A stretch of DNA of 64,000 nt from Streptomyces misionensis (GCF_900104815.1 NZ_FNTD01000004.1:1054001-1118000), one strand, 5' to 3'. Shown: positions 1 through 9,973, numbered from the stretch's first letter. The notes: generated from the sequence alone by a model not told the origin. Program-made: numbers and translations.

Positions 1-223
1 CGACGAGCGGGCCCCGCGTCCGCTCCCCCTCGTGGCGCACCGCGCCGGAAGGATGGGCGGGCCGGTCGCGGTGGACGAAGTCGGCGGCGGAGCGCACCTG
101 TCCCGCGGCGAGCAGCAGCGCCGAGGCGCGGACGCCGGGTACGCCGGGCCCGTGGCGCCGGCCCAGTTCGACGCGCAGCGCGGTGGCCGGAACCGGTGTG
201 TTCGATCCCTTCGGCATGGACAT
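1..223 (-). CDS. TerD-family stress protein, N-terminal part (runs off window)
   Basis: The minus strand reads from an ATG at 223 (MSMPKGSNTPVPATALRVEL...) to the window edge without a stop, so only about 74 N-terminal residues are present. The segment with LLLAAGQVRSAADFVH resembles the start of TerD/CABP-type tellurium-resistance and stress proteins, which are calcium-binding beta-sandwich proteins abundant in Streptomyces. A G-rich stretch precedes the ATG. A second ATG at 217 is possible. Family assignment is by motif recognition on a partial sequence; function beyond stress-associated is not deducible. Confidence 0.65.
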   Translation of the reverse strand, partial: MSMPKGSNTPVPATALRVELGRRHGPGVPGVRASALLLAAGQVRSAADFVHRDRPAHPSGAVRHEGERTRGPLV

Positions 224-522
224 GGGGACCCCCTCGCCTGCGGCCCGCGCTGTCCGCGGACGTCCGGATCATCCCTTCCTGCCCAGCCTGTTCCCGGCCA
301 TGCCGAACTCACAGGGGCGGAGCGGGGGAAGACACTGGAAGATCGCCGGTCAACCGCCGGTAACCCCGCCGAAAAGTCCGGCACTTACACGATCCATACG
401 TTGATCACTACACCTTTTCGGCGAGTTCGCCCGAATTGAGGATCGCCGGTCACCGCCGACACGGAAAACAACCCTCTTATCGGTCTCCCCAACCAGCACA
501 TCGTGGGCTTAACTTATGTGCC

Positions 523-963
523 ATGACCTCCCCCCGCTCCACTTATGGCGGCGGCTATTACTCCGCCTCCTTCCGGGACACTCCCATCTACGACTCGCTG
601 GTGGCCGAGCGGGGAACCCCGCAGATCGCCCCGATCCGGGTCCCCGCCGCCTACGACACCGGCAGCAGCCTGCCCGCCCTGCCGTCGGCCCTGCCCGCCC
701 TCCCGGCGGCGCCCTCCCCGCAGCCCCAGGCGCCGGCCTACGGCTACCCGCAGCAGCAGGCCCCCATGCCCATGCAGCAGGCGCCCACGGCGTACATCCC
801 GCAGCAGGCGAGCGCCCCACGCGGCTATCCCGGCCCGCAGGCCCCGCAGCAGCGCCCGATGGCACCGGGCACCGGCTACGAGGCGATGCGTCCGGCCGCG
901 CCACGACCCGTGCAGGCTCCCTACCAGGACCCGTACAACCACCCGCAGCAGCGCGGTTACTGA
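523..963 (+). CDS. DUF6643-type Pro/Gln-rich protein
   Basis: This 146-aa protein begins MTSPRSTYGGGYYSASF and continues into a low-complexity region rich in Pro, Gln, Ala and Tyr (about residues 45-146) with many PQQ and PAP runs. It has no signal peptide, membrane segment or catalytic motif. The conserved YGGGYYSASFRDTPIYDSLVAERGTPQIAPIRVPA head is what I recognise as the Streptomyces DUF6643 family, whose function is unknown. The ATG at 523 was chosen because the upstream in-frame extension lacks family character; the divergent neighbour is the TerD-like gene. Low-complexity tails like this are often disordered or interaction surfaces, but that is inference. Confidence 0.75.
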   Translation: MTSPRSTYGGGYYSASFRDTPIYDSLVAERGTPQIAPIRVPAAYDTGSSLPALPSALPALPAAPSPQPQAPAYGYPQQQAPMPMQQAPTAYIPQQASAPRGYPGPQAPQQRPMAPGTGYEAMRPAAPRPVQAPYQDPYNHPQQRGY

Positions 964-1005
964 CAGGCACCACCCGCTGTCGGTGACACCTGGCACGATG
1001 GCGAC

Positions 1006-1845
1006 ATGGATATCGCCGAAGTGCAGTCGATCCACCTCTACCCGGTCAAGGCCTTCCGGGGCCTCGCGCCCGCGTCCGCCGTGGTGGAGCCCTGGGGCCT
1101 GGCCGGAGACCGGCGCTGGACACTGGTCGACGCCGAGGGGAAGGTCGTCACCCAGCGGGAGCAGCCGCGCCTCGCACTCGCCGCCGCCGAGCCACTGGCC
1201 GGCGGCGGTGTGCGTCTGTCCGCGCCCGGGCGGGAGCCGCTGACGGTCGAGGTGCCGGAGCCGGTGGCCACCGTGCCGGTGAGCGTGTTCGGGACGAAGG
1301 TGGATGCGGTGCCGGCCGCTCCCGAGGCGCACGCCTGGAGCAGCGCCTATCTCGACGAGGACGTACGGCTGGTCCACCTGGACGACCCGGCCACCCGCCG
1401 CCCGATCGACCCGGACTACGCGCTGCCGGGCGAGACGGTCGGTTTCGCCGACGGCTATCCGCTGCTCGTCGCCACGACGGCCTCCCTGGACGCCCTCAAC
1501 TCCCTGATAGCCGAGGGGAGTCACGCCCATGAGGGGCCGCTGCCGATGAACCGCTTCCGGCCCAGCGTCGTGGTGGCCGGGACCGAGGCGTGGGCCGAGG
1601 ACGACTGGGCCCGCGTCTCGGTCGGCGAGGTGGTCTTCCGCGTCGCGCGGCCCTGCGGCCGCTGTGTGGTGACCACCACCGACCAGGACACCACCGAGCG
1701 CGGCCGGGAGCCGCTGCGGACGCTGGCCCGCCACCGCAAGTTCGGGAGCAGCCTGGTCTTCGGCCAGTACCTCGTCCCCGTCTCCGGCGGCACCATACGC
1801 ACCGGCGACCCGGTGCGCGTGCTCGAACGGCGGTCGGGCCGGTAG
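1006..1845 (+). CDS. MOSC domain protein with N-terminal beta-barrel
   Basis: A 279-aa protein beginning MDIAEVQSIHLYPVKAFRG, the hallmark of the MOSC N-terminal beta-barrel domain (about residues 3-115), followed by the MOSC domain (about 130-275). The sulfur-carrier type cysteines are visible in RPCGRCVVTTTDQDT (Cys217 and Cys220). MOSC proteins bind or transfer sulfur for molybdenum-cofactor enzymes and include mARC/YcbX/YiiM-type N-hydroxylamine reductases. The length is normal for the stand-alone two-domain form. It is monocistronic, 42 bp after the DUF6643 gene. The physiological substrate cannot be told from sequence. Confidence 0.88.
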   Translation: MDIAEVQSIHLYPVKAFRGLAPASAVVEPWGLAGDRRWTLVDAEGKVVTQREQPRLALAAAEPLAGGGVRLSAPGREPLTVEVPEPVATVPVSVFGTKVDAVPAAPEAHAWSSAYLDEDVRLVHLDDPATRRPIDPDYALPGETVGFADGYPLLVATTASLDALNSLIAEGSHAHEGPLPMNRFRPSVVVAGTEAWAEDDWARVSVGEVVFRVARPCGRCVVTTTDQDTTERGREPLRTLARHRKFGSSLVFGQYLVPVSGGTIRTGDPVRVLERRSGR

Positions 1846-2008
1846 CCGGCGGCCCGCGGGGCGCGGGCCGCGTCCGGTGCGGCGAGGTGGCCGAAACCGG
1901 TTCGCCGATCCGGGAACCCTCCGGCCCGTCACCGTCGTTGAGGTGACATGAGAAAGGCATGAGACGCCACGGCCCCGACCGGCCGCGGCGGACATGGGGG
2001 TGGGGACG

Positions 2009-2614
2009 ATGCGGGCAGTCACCGGTCTGTGGCGCTGGAGACGCAATCCGCTGTGCCGCGCGACCGATCTGGCCGAGGCCTGGGTGGCGCTCGTGGCGCT
2101 GGTGCTGATCGCCGTGGTGGCCCCGGTGACCGGCGCCCTGGTCGGCACCGCCGCCGAGGGCTCGCTGCAACAGGCCGCGCGGGAACAGCAGCACGCCCGC
2201 CGCCTCGTCACGGCCACCGTGGTGCGCGAGTTGCGCGACTCCCCGCTGGAGACCGACCCGGAGACCTCCGGCGCGCGCGAGACCCGGACCCGCGTCGTCG
2301 CCGACTGGACCGCGCCGGACGGCACACCGCACCACGGCGCGGCCCTCGCGGAGCTCAAGTCCCCTCACTCCGGGGACCACTTCGGACTCTGGACGGACCG
2401 GCACGGCCGAATAACGACCCGCCCGCTGGACTCGGCCACGGCGACGACACACGCCGTCCTGGCCGGATTCGGCGCGGCGCTGCTGACCGCGGCCCTGGTG
2501 GAGACCGTCCGGCAGATCGCCGTCTGGCGCATGGTGCGCCGCCGGTACGCACGCTGGGACCAGGACTGGGACCGGGTGGGCCCGGACTGGGGCAAGGCGG
2601 GCACCGGCAGCTGA
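2009..2614 (+). CDS. Rv1733c-like membrane protein
   Basis: About 201 aa from the ATG at 2009, preceded by a GGGGGTGGGGACG ribosome site; an ATG at 1994 would add five residues. It starts [24 protein letters not shown], typical of the actinobacterial Rv1733c-like family. There is one hydrophobic segment at about residues 25-48 and a second near 147-170, with a hydrophilic, probably extracytoplasmic stretch between them. No enzymatic motif is seen. Function of the family is unknown. It lies upstream of the beta-helix/AAA+ gene in the same direction, 221 bp away, so co-transcription is uncertain. Confidence 0.75.
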   Translation: MRAVTGLWRWRRNPLCRATDLAEAWVALVALVLIAVVAPVTGALVGTAAEGSLQQAAREQQHARRLVTATVVRELRDSPLETDPETSGARETRTRVVADWTAPDGTPHHGAALAELKSPHSGDHFGLWTDRHGRITTRPLDSATATTHAVLAGFGAALLTAALVETVRQIAVWRMVRRRYARWDQDWDRVGPDWGKAGTGS

Positions 2615-2835
2615 CCGGCCGCCGGCGGTGGTCAACCACCTCGGGCGCACACGCTACGGTGGACCGGCCGAAGCGCTTTCGGCGACAACCCGCGGGCGGG
2701 CACACCGCAGGGGCGCGCAGGGACGCGGGAGCACGAACGGGCAGGCCCCCGGGCCGAGCGCGCTCGCGGTCCCGGCACCGCCGCTCCCACGGGGCGTCGG
2801 CCATCAGTACGACGAGGTGGGGGCACAGCAACGCC

Positions 2836-5274
2836 ATGGCACAGGGCACGGTCCAGGTGACGCACACCGGTACGTCGCGGTGGCGGCGCCGCACGGGTGA
2901 GTACGCTTCGCTCGCCGCCGCCCTGGAGGCCGCCGCCGACGGCGACGTCCTCACCATCGCCCCCGGCACCTACCGGGAGAACCTCGTCGTGCAGCGCGCG
3001 GTGACCCTGCGCGGGCCCGAGGGCTCGCCCGGCTCGGTGCGGATCGCGCCGGTGGACGGGGTGCCGCTGACCGTGCGGGCCTCGGCGGTGGTGCACGACC
3101 TGCATGTGGAGGGCCAGGACTCGGCCGCGCCCGCGCTGCTGGTCGAGGAGGGCACACCCGAGCTGACGGACATGCGGATCGTCACCCGCTCCGCCACCGG
3201 GATCGAGGTGCGCGGCGCGGCCCGGCCGACCGTGCGCCGCTGCACCGTGGACAACCCGGCCGGCATCGGCATCGCCGTACTCGACGGCGGCAGCGGGGTG
3301 TTCGAGGAGTGCGAGGTCGTCGCCGCCGGACAGGCCGGCGTGGCGGTCCGCGGCGGCGGCCATCCGCGCCTGGACCGCTGCCGGGTGCACCACGCCTCGG
3401 GCACCGGCTTCACCGTGACCGGCGAGAACTCCGCGCTGGAGGCGGTCGGTTGCGAGATCTACGAGGTGCGCGGCTCCGGGGTGCAGGTCACCCAGCGGGC
3501 CACCGCGCACCTGACCGACTGCGATGTGCACCGCACCACCGCCGACGGCGTCACGCTGGACACGGACGCGGTGCTCACCCTGGCCGACTGCCGCATCCAC
3601 GACATCCCGGAGAACGCGGTCGACCTGCGCTCGCGCTCGGTGCTCACGCTGACCCGGACCACGGTCCGCCGGTTCGGCCGCAACGGGCTGTCGGTGTGGG
3701 ACCCGGGGACCCGGGTGGACGCCAACCAGTGCGAGATCTTCGACAGCACCGGCGACTACCCGGCGGTGTGGGTGAGCGACGGCGCCACCGCGGTGCTCGA
3801 CTCCTGCCGGGTGCACGACGTGCCGGACGCGCTGTTCGTGCTGGACCGCGGCTCGCGCGCGGACGTGGTGGACAGCGATCTGTCGCAGGTGCGCAACACG
3901 GCGGTGTCGGTGAGCGACGGGGCGACCGCGCAGCTGGACGACTGCCGGATCCGCGAGGCGGCGACCGGCGCCTGGTTCCGGGACCACGGCAGCGGCGGCA
4001 CCCTGAACAACTGCACCGTGGACGGCACCCAGACCGGTGTGATCGTCACCAAGGGCGCCGATCCGACCATCGAGCGCTGTACCGTCGACTCCCCCGCCGA
4101 GGCCGGTTTCTACGTCTCCGCGGGCGGCCGGGGCACCTTCCTGAACTGCCGGGTCAGCGGCAGCGGCGGCTACGGCTTCCATGTGATCGACGGCTGCCGC
4201 ACCACCCTGCGCCGGTGCCGCACCGAGCGGTGCGCCCGCGGCGGCTACGAGTTCGCGGACGGCGGCCCGGACGCCGGGTCCGGTTCGGGTCCGGTCGTGG
4301 AGGACTGCACCAGCGACGAGAGCGGCGGCCTGCGGCCCCCCGCGGCGCGGGAGACCGCCGTGCAGACGGTGCCGTCCTCGGCCGGGCTGCTCGGTACGAT
4401 CCCCGGGCAGCGCAGCACGGAGCCGGAGGCACCCGCCCCCGCGCCGGAGCCGCAGCGGCCCTCGCGGACGTCCAAGGACGTGCTCGGTGAACTCGACGCG
4501 CTGGTCGGCCTGGAGAGCGTCAAGCGCGAGGTGCGGGCGCTGACCGACATGATCGAGGTGGGCCGGCGCCGGCAGCGGGCGGGCCTCAAGGCGGCCTCCG
4601 TCAAACGGCACCTGGTCTTCACGGGCTCCCCCGGCACCGGCAAGACGACCGTCGCCCGGCTCTACGGCGAGATACTCGCCTCCCTCGGTGTGCTGGAGAA
4701 GGGCCACCTGGTCGAGGTGTCCCGGGTGGACCTGGTCGGCGAGCACATCGGCTCGACCGCGATCCGCACCCAGGAGGCCTTCGAACGGGCGCGTGGCGGT
4801 GTGCTGTTCATCGACGAGGCGTACGCGCTGTCACCGCAGGACGCCGGGCGCGACTTCGGCAAGGAGGCCATCGACACGCTGGTGAAGCTGATGGAGGACC
4901 AGCGGGACGCGGTGGTGGTGATCGTCGCGGGCTACACGGCGGAGATGGAGCACTTCCTGTCCGTCAACCCGGGTGTGGCCTCCCGTTTCTCACGCACCAT
5001 CACCTTCGGCGACTACGGTCCGGAGGAACTGCTGCGGATCGTGGAGCAGCAGGCCGACGAGCACGAGTACCGCCTCGGCCCCGACACGGCCGAGGCCCTG
5101 CTGAAGTACTTCGCGGACCTCCCGAAGGGCCCCGCCTTCGGCAACGGCCGCACCGCCCGTCAGACCTTCGAGGCCATGGTCGAGCGCCACGCGGGCCGGG
5201 TGGCGCAGCTGCCGGACCCCAGCACGGACGACCTGACCCTGCTCTATCCCGAGGACCTGCCGGAACTTCCCTGA
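2836..5274 (+). CDS. Right-handed beta-helix repeat protein fused to a CbbX/EccA-type AAA+ ATPase
   Basis: An 812-aa two-part protein. Residues about 25-480 consist of repeated PbH1-like rungs with recurring C-x-V/I and G-x-G-V/F patterns, as in pectin-lyase-like right-handed beta-helices. A Pro-rich linker (about 500-540) leads to an AAA+ module with Walker [10 protein letters not shown] at about 597-605 and Walker [11 protein letters not shown] near 656, close to CbbX, SpoVK and the C-terminal ATPase of EccA. Start: [12 protein letters not shown] at 2836, where beta-helix homology begins; the open frame upstream is long but not protein-like. EccA-type ATPases assist type VII secretion, but no ESX genes are nearby, so a remodelling/chaperone role is only inference. 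The 3' end overlaps the convergent gene by 31 bp. Confidence 0.88.
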   Translation: MAQGTVQVTHTGTSRWRRRTGEYASLAAALEAAADGDVLTIAPGTYRENLVVQRAVTLRGPEGSPGSVRIAPVDGVPLTVRASAVVHDLHVEGQDSAAPALLVEEGTPELTDMRIVTRSATGIEVRGAARPTVRRCTVDNPAGIGIAVLDGGSGVFEECEVVAAGQAGVAVRGGGHPRLDRCRVHHASGTGFTVTGENSALEAVGCEIYEVRGSGVQVTQRATAHLTDCDVHRTTADGVTLDTDAVLTLADCRIHDIPENAVDLRSRSVLTLTRTTVRRFGRNGLSVWDPGTRVDANQCEIFDSTGDYPAVWVSDGATAVLDSCRVHDVPDALFVLDRGSRADVVDSDLSQVRNTAVSVSDGATAQLDDCRIREAATGAWFRDHGSGGTLNNCTVDGTQTGVIVTKGADPTIERCTVDSPAEAGFYVSAGGRGTFLNCRVSGSGGYGFHVIDGCRTTLRRCRTERCARGGYEFADGGPDAGSGSGPVVEDCTSDESGGLRPPAARETAVQTVPSSAGLLGTIPGQRSTEPEAPAPAPEPQRPSRTSKDVLGELDALVGLESVKREVRALTDMIEVGRRRQRAGLKAASVKRHLVFTGSPGTGKTTVARLYGEILASLGVLEKGHLVEVSRVDLVGEHIGSTAIRTQEAFERARGGVLFIDEAYALSPQDAGRDFGKEAIDTLVKLMEDQRDAVVVIVAGYTAEMEHFLSVNPGVASRFSRTITFGDYGPEELLRIVEQQADEHEYRLGPDTAEALLKYFADLPKGPAFGNGRTARQTFEAMVERHAGRVAQLPDPSTDDLTLLYPEDLPELP

Positions 5275-7730
5275 CCGCCGCTGCCGTCGGACCGGGACCC
5301 CGGTTCCGGGCGGGGGGCGGGCAGGTCCGGCGACAGACGGGCCAGCAGCTCGGCCCGGACGCGGGCGAAGACCGGGTCGGCCTGGTAGTCGGAGTGGCCG
5401 AGGATCGGGCCCGGCAGCGGGTGCTCGGGCGTGCGGCCGTAGGCGAGGGGGTCCCGCAGCGGTTCGTGGTCCACGGGCGGACGGCCGTCGTCGGCGAGGC
5501 GCACCGGGCCGCCGATGGGGTCGGTACGGCGGTACAGATTGCTCCAGCAGGCGATGTCGCGGTGCAGCCCGGCGAGCGCCTCGGGCCCGAAGTGGGCCGG
5601 GAACCAGCGGCCGTACAGGCGTTCCAGCGGCGACCCGTACGTCAGCAGCGCGATCCGTCCACGGGTGGCCGGGGACAGCTGCCAGGCCGCCGCGGCGGCG
5701 AGCACGGTGCCCTGCGAGTGCCCGGACAGCACCAGCCGGCCCCCGGTGGCCCGGGTCCAGGTCGCCATCCGCCACGTCAGATCGGGCACCGCGCGCTCGG
5801 CGTAGCACGGCGGGGCGAAGGGGTGCGCGGCGCGCGGCCAGAAGGTGCCGACGTCCCACAGGATGCCGACGGTGCGCCGCGCCCCGGCGTCCTTGTAGGC
5901 GCGCCGGCCCCAGGTGACGAACAGCAGGAAGCCGAGCCCGACCAGCCAGGAGCCCAGGCCCTGGCAGACCGCGGCGGCGACCTGTACGACGCCGGCGGTG
6001 CCGCGGGCCGCGCCGTCCGGGCTCCGCCCGGTGAGCAGGGCGCCGGCCAGCGCGGCGCCGCCCAGTACCAGGGTGGTGACGGACAGCACCCCGAGGACGA
6101 GCGGTGCGCGATCGGTGAGGGCCGCCATGGCCCGGGTGTGGGCGATGGCCCGGGTGCGCGCCGGGTCCTCGGGCTCGCCGGCGTACTCCCGGCTCACCCG
6201 GGCCCGCTCCGCCCGGGCCGTGCGCCCGGCGTCGGCGAGGAGCCGTCCGGCGAGCGCCAGCAGCACCAGGATGACCGGTGGGATCACCGACGCCTGCCAG
6301 GTCAGCAGCACCGGCGGCCCCGCGAGCGAGCCCCCGTCGCCGTCCAGCCAGTCGGCCACCCGCTGGGCGACCCCGCCGGACATCACCCCGCCCAGCGCGC
6401 AGGCGAGCAGCGCGGTGGCGGGACCGCCCAGGCCGCGCATGCAGGTGCGTGCGGCGTCGGGGCGGCGCGGGTCTTCCGGGCCGAGGTGACGGCGGCCGTC
6501 GGCCGTCTGGCGGTACAGCCCGCGCGCCACCGTCGCCAGGGCCACCACCAGCACGCCCTGCGCCAGCATCAGGGCGCCGAACGCCGCGTCGCCCGGTAAC
6601 CGGCCCGCCGACCGCCACTCGGGGCGGGACCAGCCGGTGTAGAGGACGGTGAGTGCGAGGAGGACCAGGGTGGCGAGGGGGAGGAGGCGGACCAGGTGCC
6701 GGTCGAGCCGCTGGTCGAGCTGGTCCTCGTCGCGGCCCCGGCGGCACACCACCGCCACCGCCGCCACCGCTCCGACGAGGAGCAGTGCGGTCAGCACCCA
6801 GCTCAGGGCGTCCAGCGCCGCGGGTCCGCCGGGCCGGTGGTCGAAGCGGGCCGCCGGTGTCGCGAGGGCGGCGGCGACCGTGAGCAGACCGGCCGCGGTG
6901 TGCGCGGCACGCAGCCGGGCGACCAGCCGGCGCCCGTACCAGAAGCCGGGCCGGGCCAGGGCGCTGCCGCCCGGCTCGGGTTCCGATTCCGGGACCTGGA
7001 GCAGGGGGCGGTGGGACTCGTACGCGCTCCAGGTGCGGTGCGCGAGGTACCAGAGCAGACCGACCAGCGCGCCCGGCACCAGCGCGGCGAGCGCGAGGCG
7101 CCGTCCCGGCTGGGCCCACCAGCCGCCGGAGGCGCCGAGCAGCTCGGCCCACCGCCGCACCCCGGACCCCTCGGCCGCGTCGGGGGTGAGGAAGGCCAGC
7201 CAGAAGTGGCGGCTCGCGCAGGCGGGGGCGCCGGCGCACTGCCAGGCGGCGAGGTCGAGGGCCACCTCGCAGGCGGCGGCGACCAGCAGCACGGTGAGGG
7301 TGAACGCGGTCAGCCGCACCAGGAGGCCGTAGAGCCGCACGGTGCGGGGCCGGTCCGGGGCGGCGGGCCGCATCCAGTGGGCGAGGTTGACCACCATGAA
7401 CGGCAGCAACAGCAGCCACAGCGCGCGTCCGGAGTCACCGGAGGTGAGGTTGCACCAGACGTACGCCTCCTGCACCGGTTCGCCGCGGGACGCCGCGGGC
7501 CTCCCGTGGTCCGGGCCGGTGGCGGGTGCCGCGTCCTCGGCGCGGCGGAAGACGGCGGCCGTGTCGTCTCCGGTGATCCGGACGGTGCGCGCGTCGCCGA
7601 GCATCTTCTCCGGTGTGGTGCCGCCGACGCCGTGCACCAGCAGTTCCAGACCGGCCACCGACTCGGCCGTGCGGCCGGGTCCGTCCGTGACCGGTTCCCG
7701 GCCGACGGGCCGTTCCTGAGCACGTTCCAC
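5244..7730 (-). CDS. Large integral membrane protein with alpha/beta-hydrolase (lipase-like) motif
   Basis: An 828-aa protein from a GTG at 7730 with GGGGGAA just upstream. The N-terminus contains [16 protein letters not shown], resembling the oxyanion strand of alpha/beta hydrolases; many hydrophobic segments follow between about residues 100 and 590. The C-terminal third carries [16 protein letters not shown], a nucleophile-elbow GxSxG motif. This architecture (hydrolase halves flanking a membrane block) occurs in uncharacterised Streptomyces membrane proteins. The likely role is a membrane-associated esterase or lipase, but no substrate is evident. Its last 31 bp overlap the end of the convergent beta-helix/AAA+ gene. 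Confidence 0.75.
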   Translation of the reverse strand: MERAQERPVGREPVTDGPGRTAESVAGLELLVHGVGGTTPEKMLGDARTVRITGDDTAAVFRRAEDAAPATGPDHGRPAASRGEPVQEAYVWCNLTSGDSGRALWLLLLPFMVVNLAHWMRPAAPDRPRTVRLYGLLVRLTAFTLTVLLVAAACEVALDLAAWQCAGAPACASRHFWLAFLTPDAAEGSGVRRWAELLGASGGWWAQPGRRLALAALVPGALVGLLWYLAHRTWSAYESHRPLLQVPESEPEPGGSALARPGFWYGRRLVARLRAAHTAAGLLTVAAALATPAARFDHRPGGPAALDALSWVLTALLLVGAVAAVAVVCRRGRDEDQLDQRLDRHLVRLLPLATLVLLALTVLYTGWSRPEWRSAGRLPGDAAFGALMLAQGVLVVALATVARGLYRQTADGRRHLGPEDPRRPDAARTCMRGLGGPATALLACALGGVMSGGVAQRVADWLDGDGGSLAGPPVLLTWQASVIPPVILVLLALAGRLLADAGRTARAERARVSREYAGEPEDPARTRAIAHTRAMAALTDRAPLVLGVLSVTTLVLGGAALAGALLTGRSPDGAARGTAGVVQVAAAVCQGLGSWLVGLGFLLFVTWGRRAYKDAGARRTVGILWDVGTFWPRAAHPFAPPCYAERAVPDLTWRMATWTRATGGRLVLSGHSQGTVLAAAAAWQLSPATRGRIALLTYGSPLERLYGRWFPAHFGPEALAGLHRDIACWSNLYRRTDPIGGPVRLADDGRPPVDHEPLRDPLAYGRTPEHPLPGPILGHSDYQADPVFARVRAELLARLSPDLPAPRPEPGSRSDGSGGQGSSGRSSG

Positions 7731-8005
7731 TGTTCCCCCGTGATGCCGTGAACGCCTGTGTCCGTGCGCCGACCAGGATGTCCTGTCGCGGTGCGCCGCG
7801 CACCCCTCGTCACCGAATCTCCCCGATCCGTGCGACGGCGCGTGCGGGCGACGGCGCCGCGAGCGGCGGGCGGGCGGTGGCGCACCTGCCGCCCGCCCGT
7901 GAAAAGATGGGACGCCCGCGCACCCCTCGGACCGGCGAAAGCACTGGTCGAAGACGGGTGCGCCGGGCGTGTCGAACGGCTGGCGGCGAAAGGACCGGAG
8001 CGTAC

Positions 8006-8902
8006 GTGAGCGAGAATCACCACCTGCTCGCGGAGCAGCGCCGCGCCCTGATCCTGGACGAGGTCCGGCGCCGTGGCGGCGCCCGGGTCAACGAGCTGAC
8101 CCGCAGGCTCGGCGTGTCGGACATGACCGTACGGCGTGACCTGGACGCGCTGGCCCGGCAGGGCGTGCTGGAGAAGGTGCACGGCGGCGCGGTCCCGGTG
8201 GTCGAGGCGAGCACCCACGAGCCGGGCTTCGAGGCGAAGTCGGGTCTGGAGCTGTCGGCCAAGGAGGACATCGCGCGGGCGGCCGCCCGGCTGGTCAGCC
8301 CCGGCACCGCGATCGCCCTGTCCGGCGGCACGACGACCTACGCGCTCGCGCAGCACCTGCTGGAGGTGCCCGAGCTGACCGTGGTGACGAACTCGGTGCG
8401 GGTCGCCGACGTCTTCCACGCGGCGCAGCGCCTGTCGGGGCAGCGGCAGGGCGCGGCCACGGTGGTACTGACCGGCGGGGTGCGCACCCCCTCGGACTCG
8501 CTGGTGGGTCCGGTGGCCGACCAGGCGATCGCGGCCCTCCACTTCGATCTGCTCTTCCTCGGGGTGCACGGCATATCGGTCGAGGCGGGACTGTCCACGC
8601 CGAACCTGGCGGAGGCCGAGACCAACCGCCGTCTGGTGCACTCGGCGCGGCGGGTGGTGGTCGTCGCCGACCACACCAAGTGGGGCACGGTGGGCCTCAG
8701 TTCGTTCGCCGCGCTGGGGCAGGTGGACACCCTGGTGACCGACTCGGGCCTGCCGCAGGAGGCGCGCGCCGAGGTCTCGGAGCACCTGCGACGGCTGATC
8801 GTGGCCGGGGAACAGGACGCCGAGGACGCGGGCGCGGACGACGAGGACCCGGAGGACGGCGCCGACGACGCCGAGAACACCGACGGCACCGACGACAACT
8901 GA
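8006..8902 (+). CDS. DeoR/GlpR-family transcriptional regulator
   Basis: A 298-aa regulator. The GTG at 8006 is chosen because it follows GGACCGGAG at good spacing and starts the conserved ENHHLLAEQRRALILDEVRRRGG head; the frame is open further upstream without homology. Residues about 8-65 form the DeoR helix-turn-helix (VNELTRRLGVSDMTVRRDLDAL), and about 80-250 the DeoRC sensor domain with SGGTTTYALA, the sugar-phosphate-binding phosphosugar-isomerase-like fold. The C-terminal 30 residues are an unusual Asp/Glu tail. No sugar operon is adjacent, so the effector is unknown. It is divergent from the membrane hydrolase gene across 275 bp. Confidence 0.9.
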   Translation: MSENHHLLAEQRRALILDEVRRRGGARVNELTRRLGVSDMTVRRDLDALARQGVLEKVHGGAVPVVEASTHEPGFEAKSGLELSAKEDIARAAARLVSPGTAIALSGGTTTYALAQHLLEVPELTVVTNSVRVADVFHAAQRLSGQRQGAATVVLTGGVRTPSDSLVGPVADQAIAALHFDLLFLGVHGISVEAGLSTPNLAEAETNRRLVHSARRVVVVADHTKWGTVGLSSFAALGQVDTLVTDSGLPQEARAEVSEHLRRLIVAGEQDAEDAGADDEDPEDGADDAENTDGTDDN

Positions 8903-8999
8903 CGCTTCGCCAACTACGCTGCCCCGCACGGCACACGCGCGCCGGAGACGAGCGGTTCCCCGCCTTCGCACGGGGGTTCGCGACCGAGGAGGCTTCGTC

Positions 9000-9461
9000 A
9001 TGCCCCAGCGTCTGCGTCCGGTCGGACCGGACTTCGTCGGCCGAGCGCCGGTACGGCTGGTGTTCGGCCGGGACATCGCCGCCGCACCCGAGTCGGTGTA
9101 CCAGGCCCTCGCCGAGGACGTGGCCGGCCTGCCGCGGTGGTTCTCGGCCGTGACCGCCGCCCGGTCGACGGAGGGCGGGCGCGAGGTGCGACTGCGCGGC
9201 GGCCTCCGCTTCCGGGAGACGGTCCTGGTGGCCGAGGAGCCCGGGGTGTACGCCTACCGCGTCGACGTCACCAACGCGCCGGGTGCCCGCGCCTGGGTGG
9301 AGGAGTGGCGGCTGACCCCGGCCGGTGCCGGGACCTGGGTCCGGCTGACCTTCGCGCTCGACGGCACGGCCGCCTTCCGGCTGGGCTGCCGGCTGGCCGC
9401 GCCGGGTGTGGGCGGCGCCGTCCGGCGGGCGATCGCGGCCCTGGACCGGCGGCTGGCCTGA
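9000..9461 (+). CDS. SRPBCC (polyketide cyclase/dehydrase-like) protein
   Basis: A 153-aa protein from the ATG at 9000, preceded by CCGAGGAGG. The pattern of an N-terminal amphipathic strand-helix (IAAAPESVYQALAEDVAGLPRWFSAV), central beta strands and the C-terminal helix GGAVRRAIAALDRRL matches the START/SRPBCC hydrophobic-ligand fold. Members bind lipids, polyketides or hormones or act as cyclases; nothing specifies the ligand. It lies 265 bp upstream of the candidate RiPP operon and reads the same way, but the gap and distinct codon context argue against a shared role. Signal peptide and membrane segments are absent. Confidence 0.8.
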   Translation: MPQRLRPVGPDFVGRAPVRLVFGRDIAAAPESVYQALAEDVAGLPRWFSAVTAARSTEGGREVRLRGGLRFRETVLVAEEPGVYAYRVDVTNAPGARAWVEEWRLTPAGAGTWVRLTFALDGTAAFRLGCRLAAPGVGGAVRRAIAALDRRLA

Positions 9462-9726
9462 GCCGGCCGCGGCGGCCGTCCGCCGTCGGGTCCGGGAACC
9501 AAACCACCGCCGGCGCGATTTCCGGTGTATTCGGCCGGCACGCGTGGGCGTATGGGTGTGCGCGGGGCGTGCACAGGAAACGAAATTCAACAGACCGGAA
9601 GATCAATCCGCCTGTGCGCCCGCGCAACGGACGCAATTTTCCAACCATGGCCGGATGACGACTTATTGGTGGTCTTCTCTTCTGCTTCATTGGAACGCGT
9701 TGTGTCGCACCTACCGAGGAGGCCGC

Positions 9727-9894
9727 ATGGCCGAAGTCAAGAAGGTCGTCCGCCCCGCGATCACCGCGTCGTCCCGCCCCTGCGCGTTCGTCTCGCCGGA
9801 CAAGGGCAACGCCCCGACCATCACTCCGGTCCGCAAGGAGGCCGAGACCGTCTCTGCCCCCGCTGAGCAGCGGAAAGAGTGTGCGTCGGCCTGA
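9727..9894 (+). CDS. Putative RiPP precursor peptide (55 aa)
   Basis: A 55-aa peptide, MAEVKKVVRPAITASSRP... to ...EQRKECASA, with an excellent GAGGAGG ribosome site four bases from the ATG. It contains a basic N-terminus, exactly two cysteines (C19 and C52), one aromatic residue (F21 in PCAFVSPDKGNAP) and Thr/Ser/Lys residues that could be hydroxylated or carbamoylated. It sits 151 bp upstream of a radical SAM/SPASM gene, separated by two GC hairpins, the usual arrangement for an over-expressed precursor. I do not recognise a named precursor family; leader and core limits cannot be assigned. Coding character is supported by position and ribosome site, while precursor status is inference. Confidence 0.7.
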   Translation: MAEVKKVVRPAITASSRPCAFVSPDKGNAPTITPVRKEAETVSAPAEQRKECASA

Positions 9895-9907
9895 CGGCTG
9901 ACGTCTT

Positions 9908-9973
9908 CCGGGGTCCCGGTCCACGGGCCGGGCCCCGGTCTCTCGCGAACCGGGCCCCGCACCGGGCCGGTTC
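9908..9973 (+). terminator. Two consecutive GC hairpins between precursor and maturase genes
   Basis: The first hairpin pairs 9908-9919 with 9928-9938 (about 11 bp with one bulged T); the second pairs GAACCGG at 9947-9953 with CCGGTTC at 9967-9973. There is no U-tract. They lie just after the precursor stop, where RiPP operons often place a partial terminator or RNA-stabilising stem so that the precursor is made in excess over its enzymes. That role is inferred from position. Confidence 0.6.

Noticed and set aside
514..2358. Long open reading frame on the minus strand opposite the DUF6643 and MOSC genes (614 codons)
   Set aside because: Antisense frames stay open in high-GC DNA; the translation is Arg/Gly/Ala/Pro noise without family motifs, while the plus-strand genes have clear domains.
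2029..2835. Upstream extension of the beta-helix/AAA+ gene by 269 codons
   Set aside because: The extension overlaps the Rv1733c-like gene in another frame and is Arg/Gly-rich; beta-helix homology begins at [12 protein letters not shown] (2836).
2632..4746. 704-codon minus-strand frame opposite the beta-helix/AAA+ gene
   Set aside because: It is the mirror of a real repetitive gene and shows only low-complexity His/Ala/Val/Gly composition.
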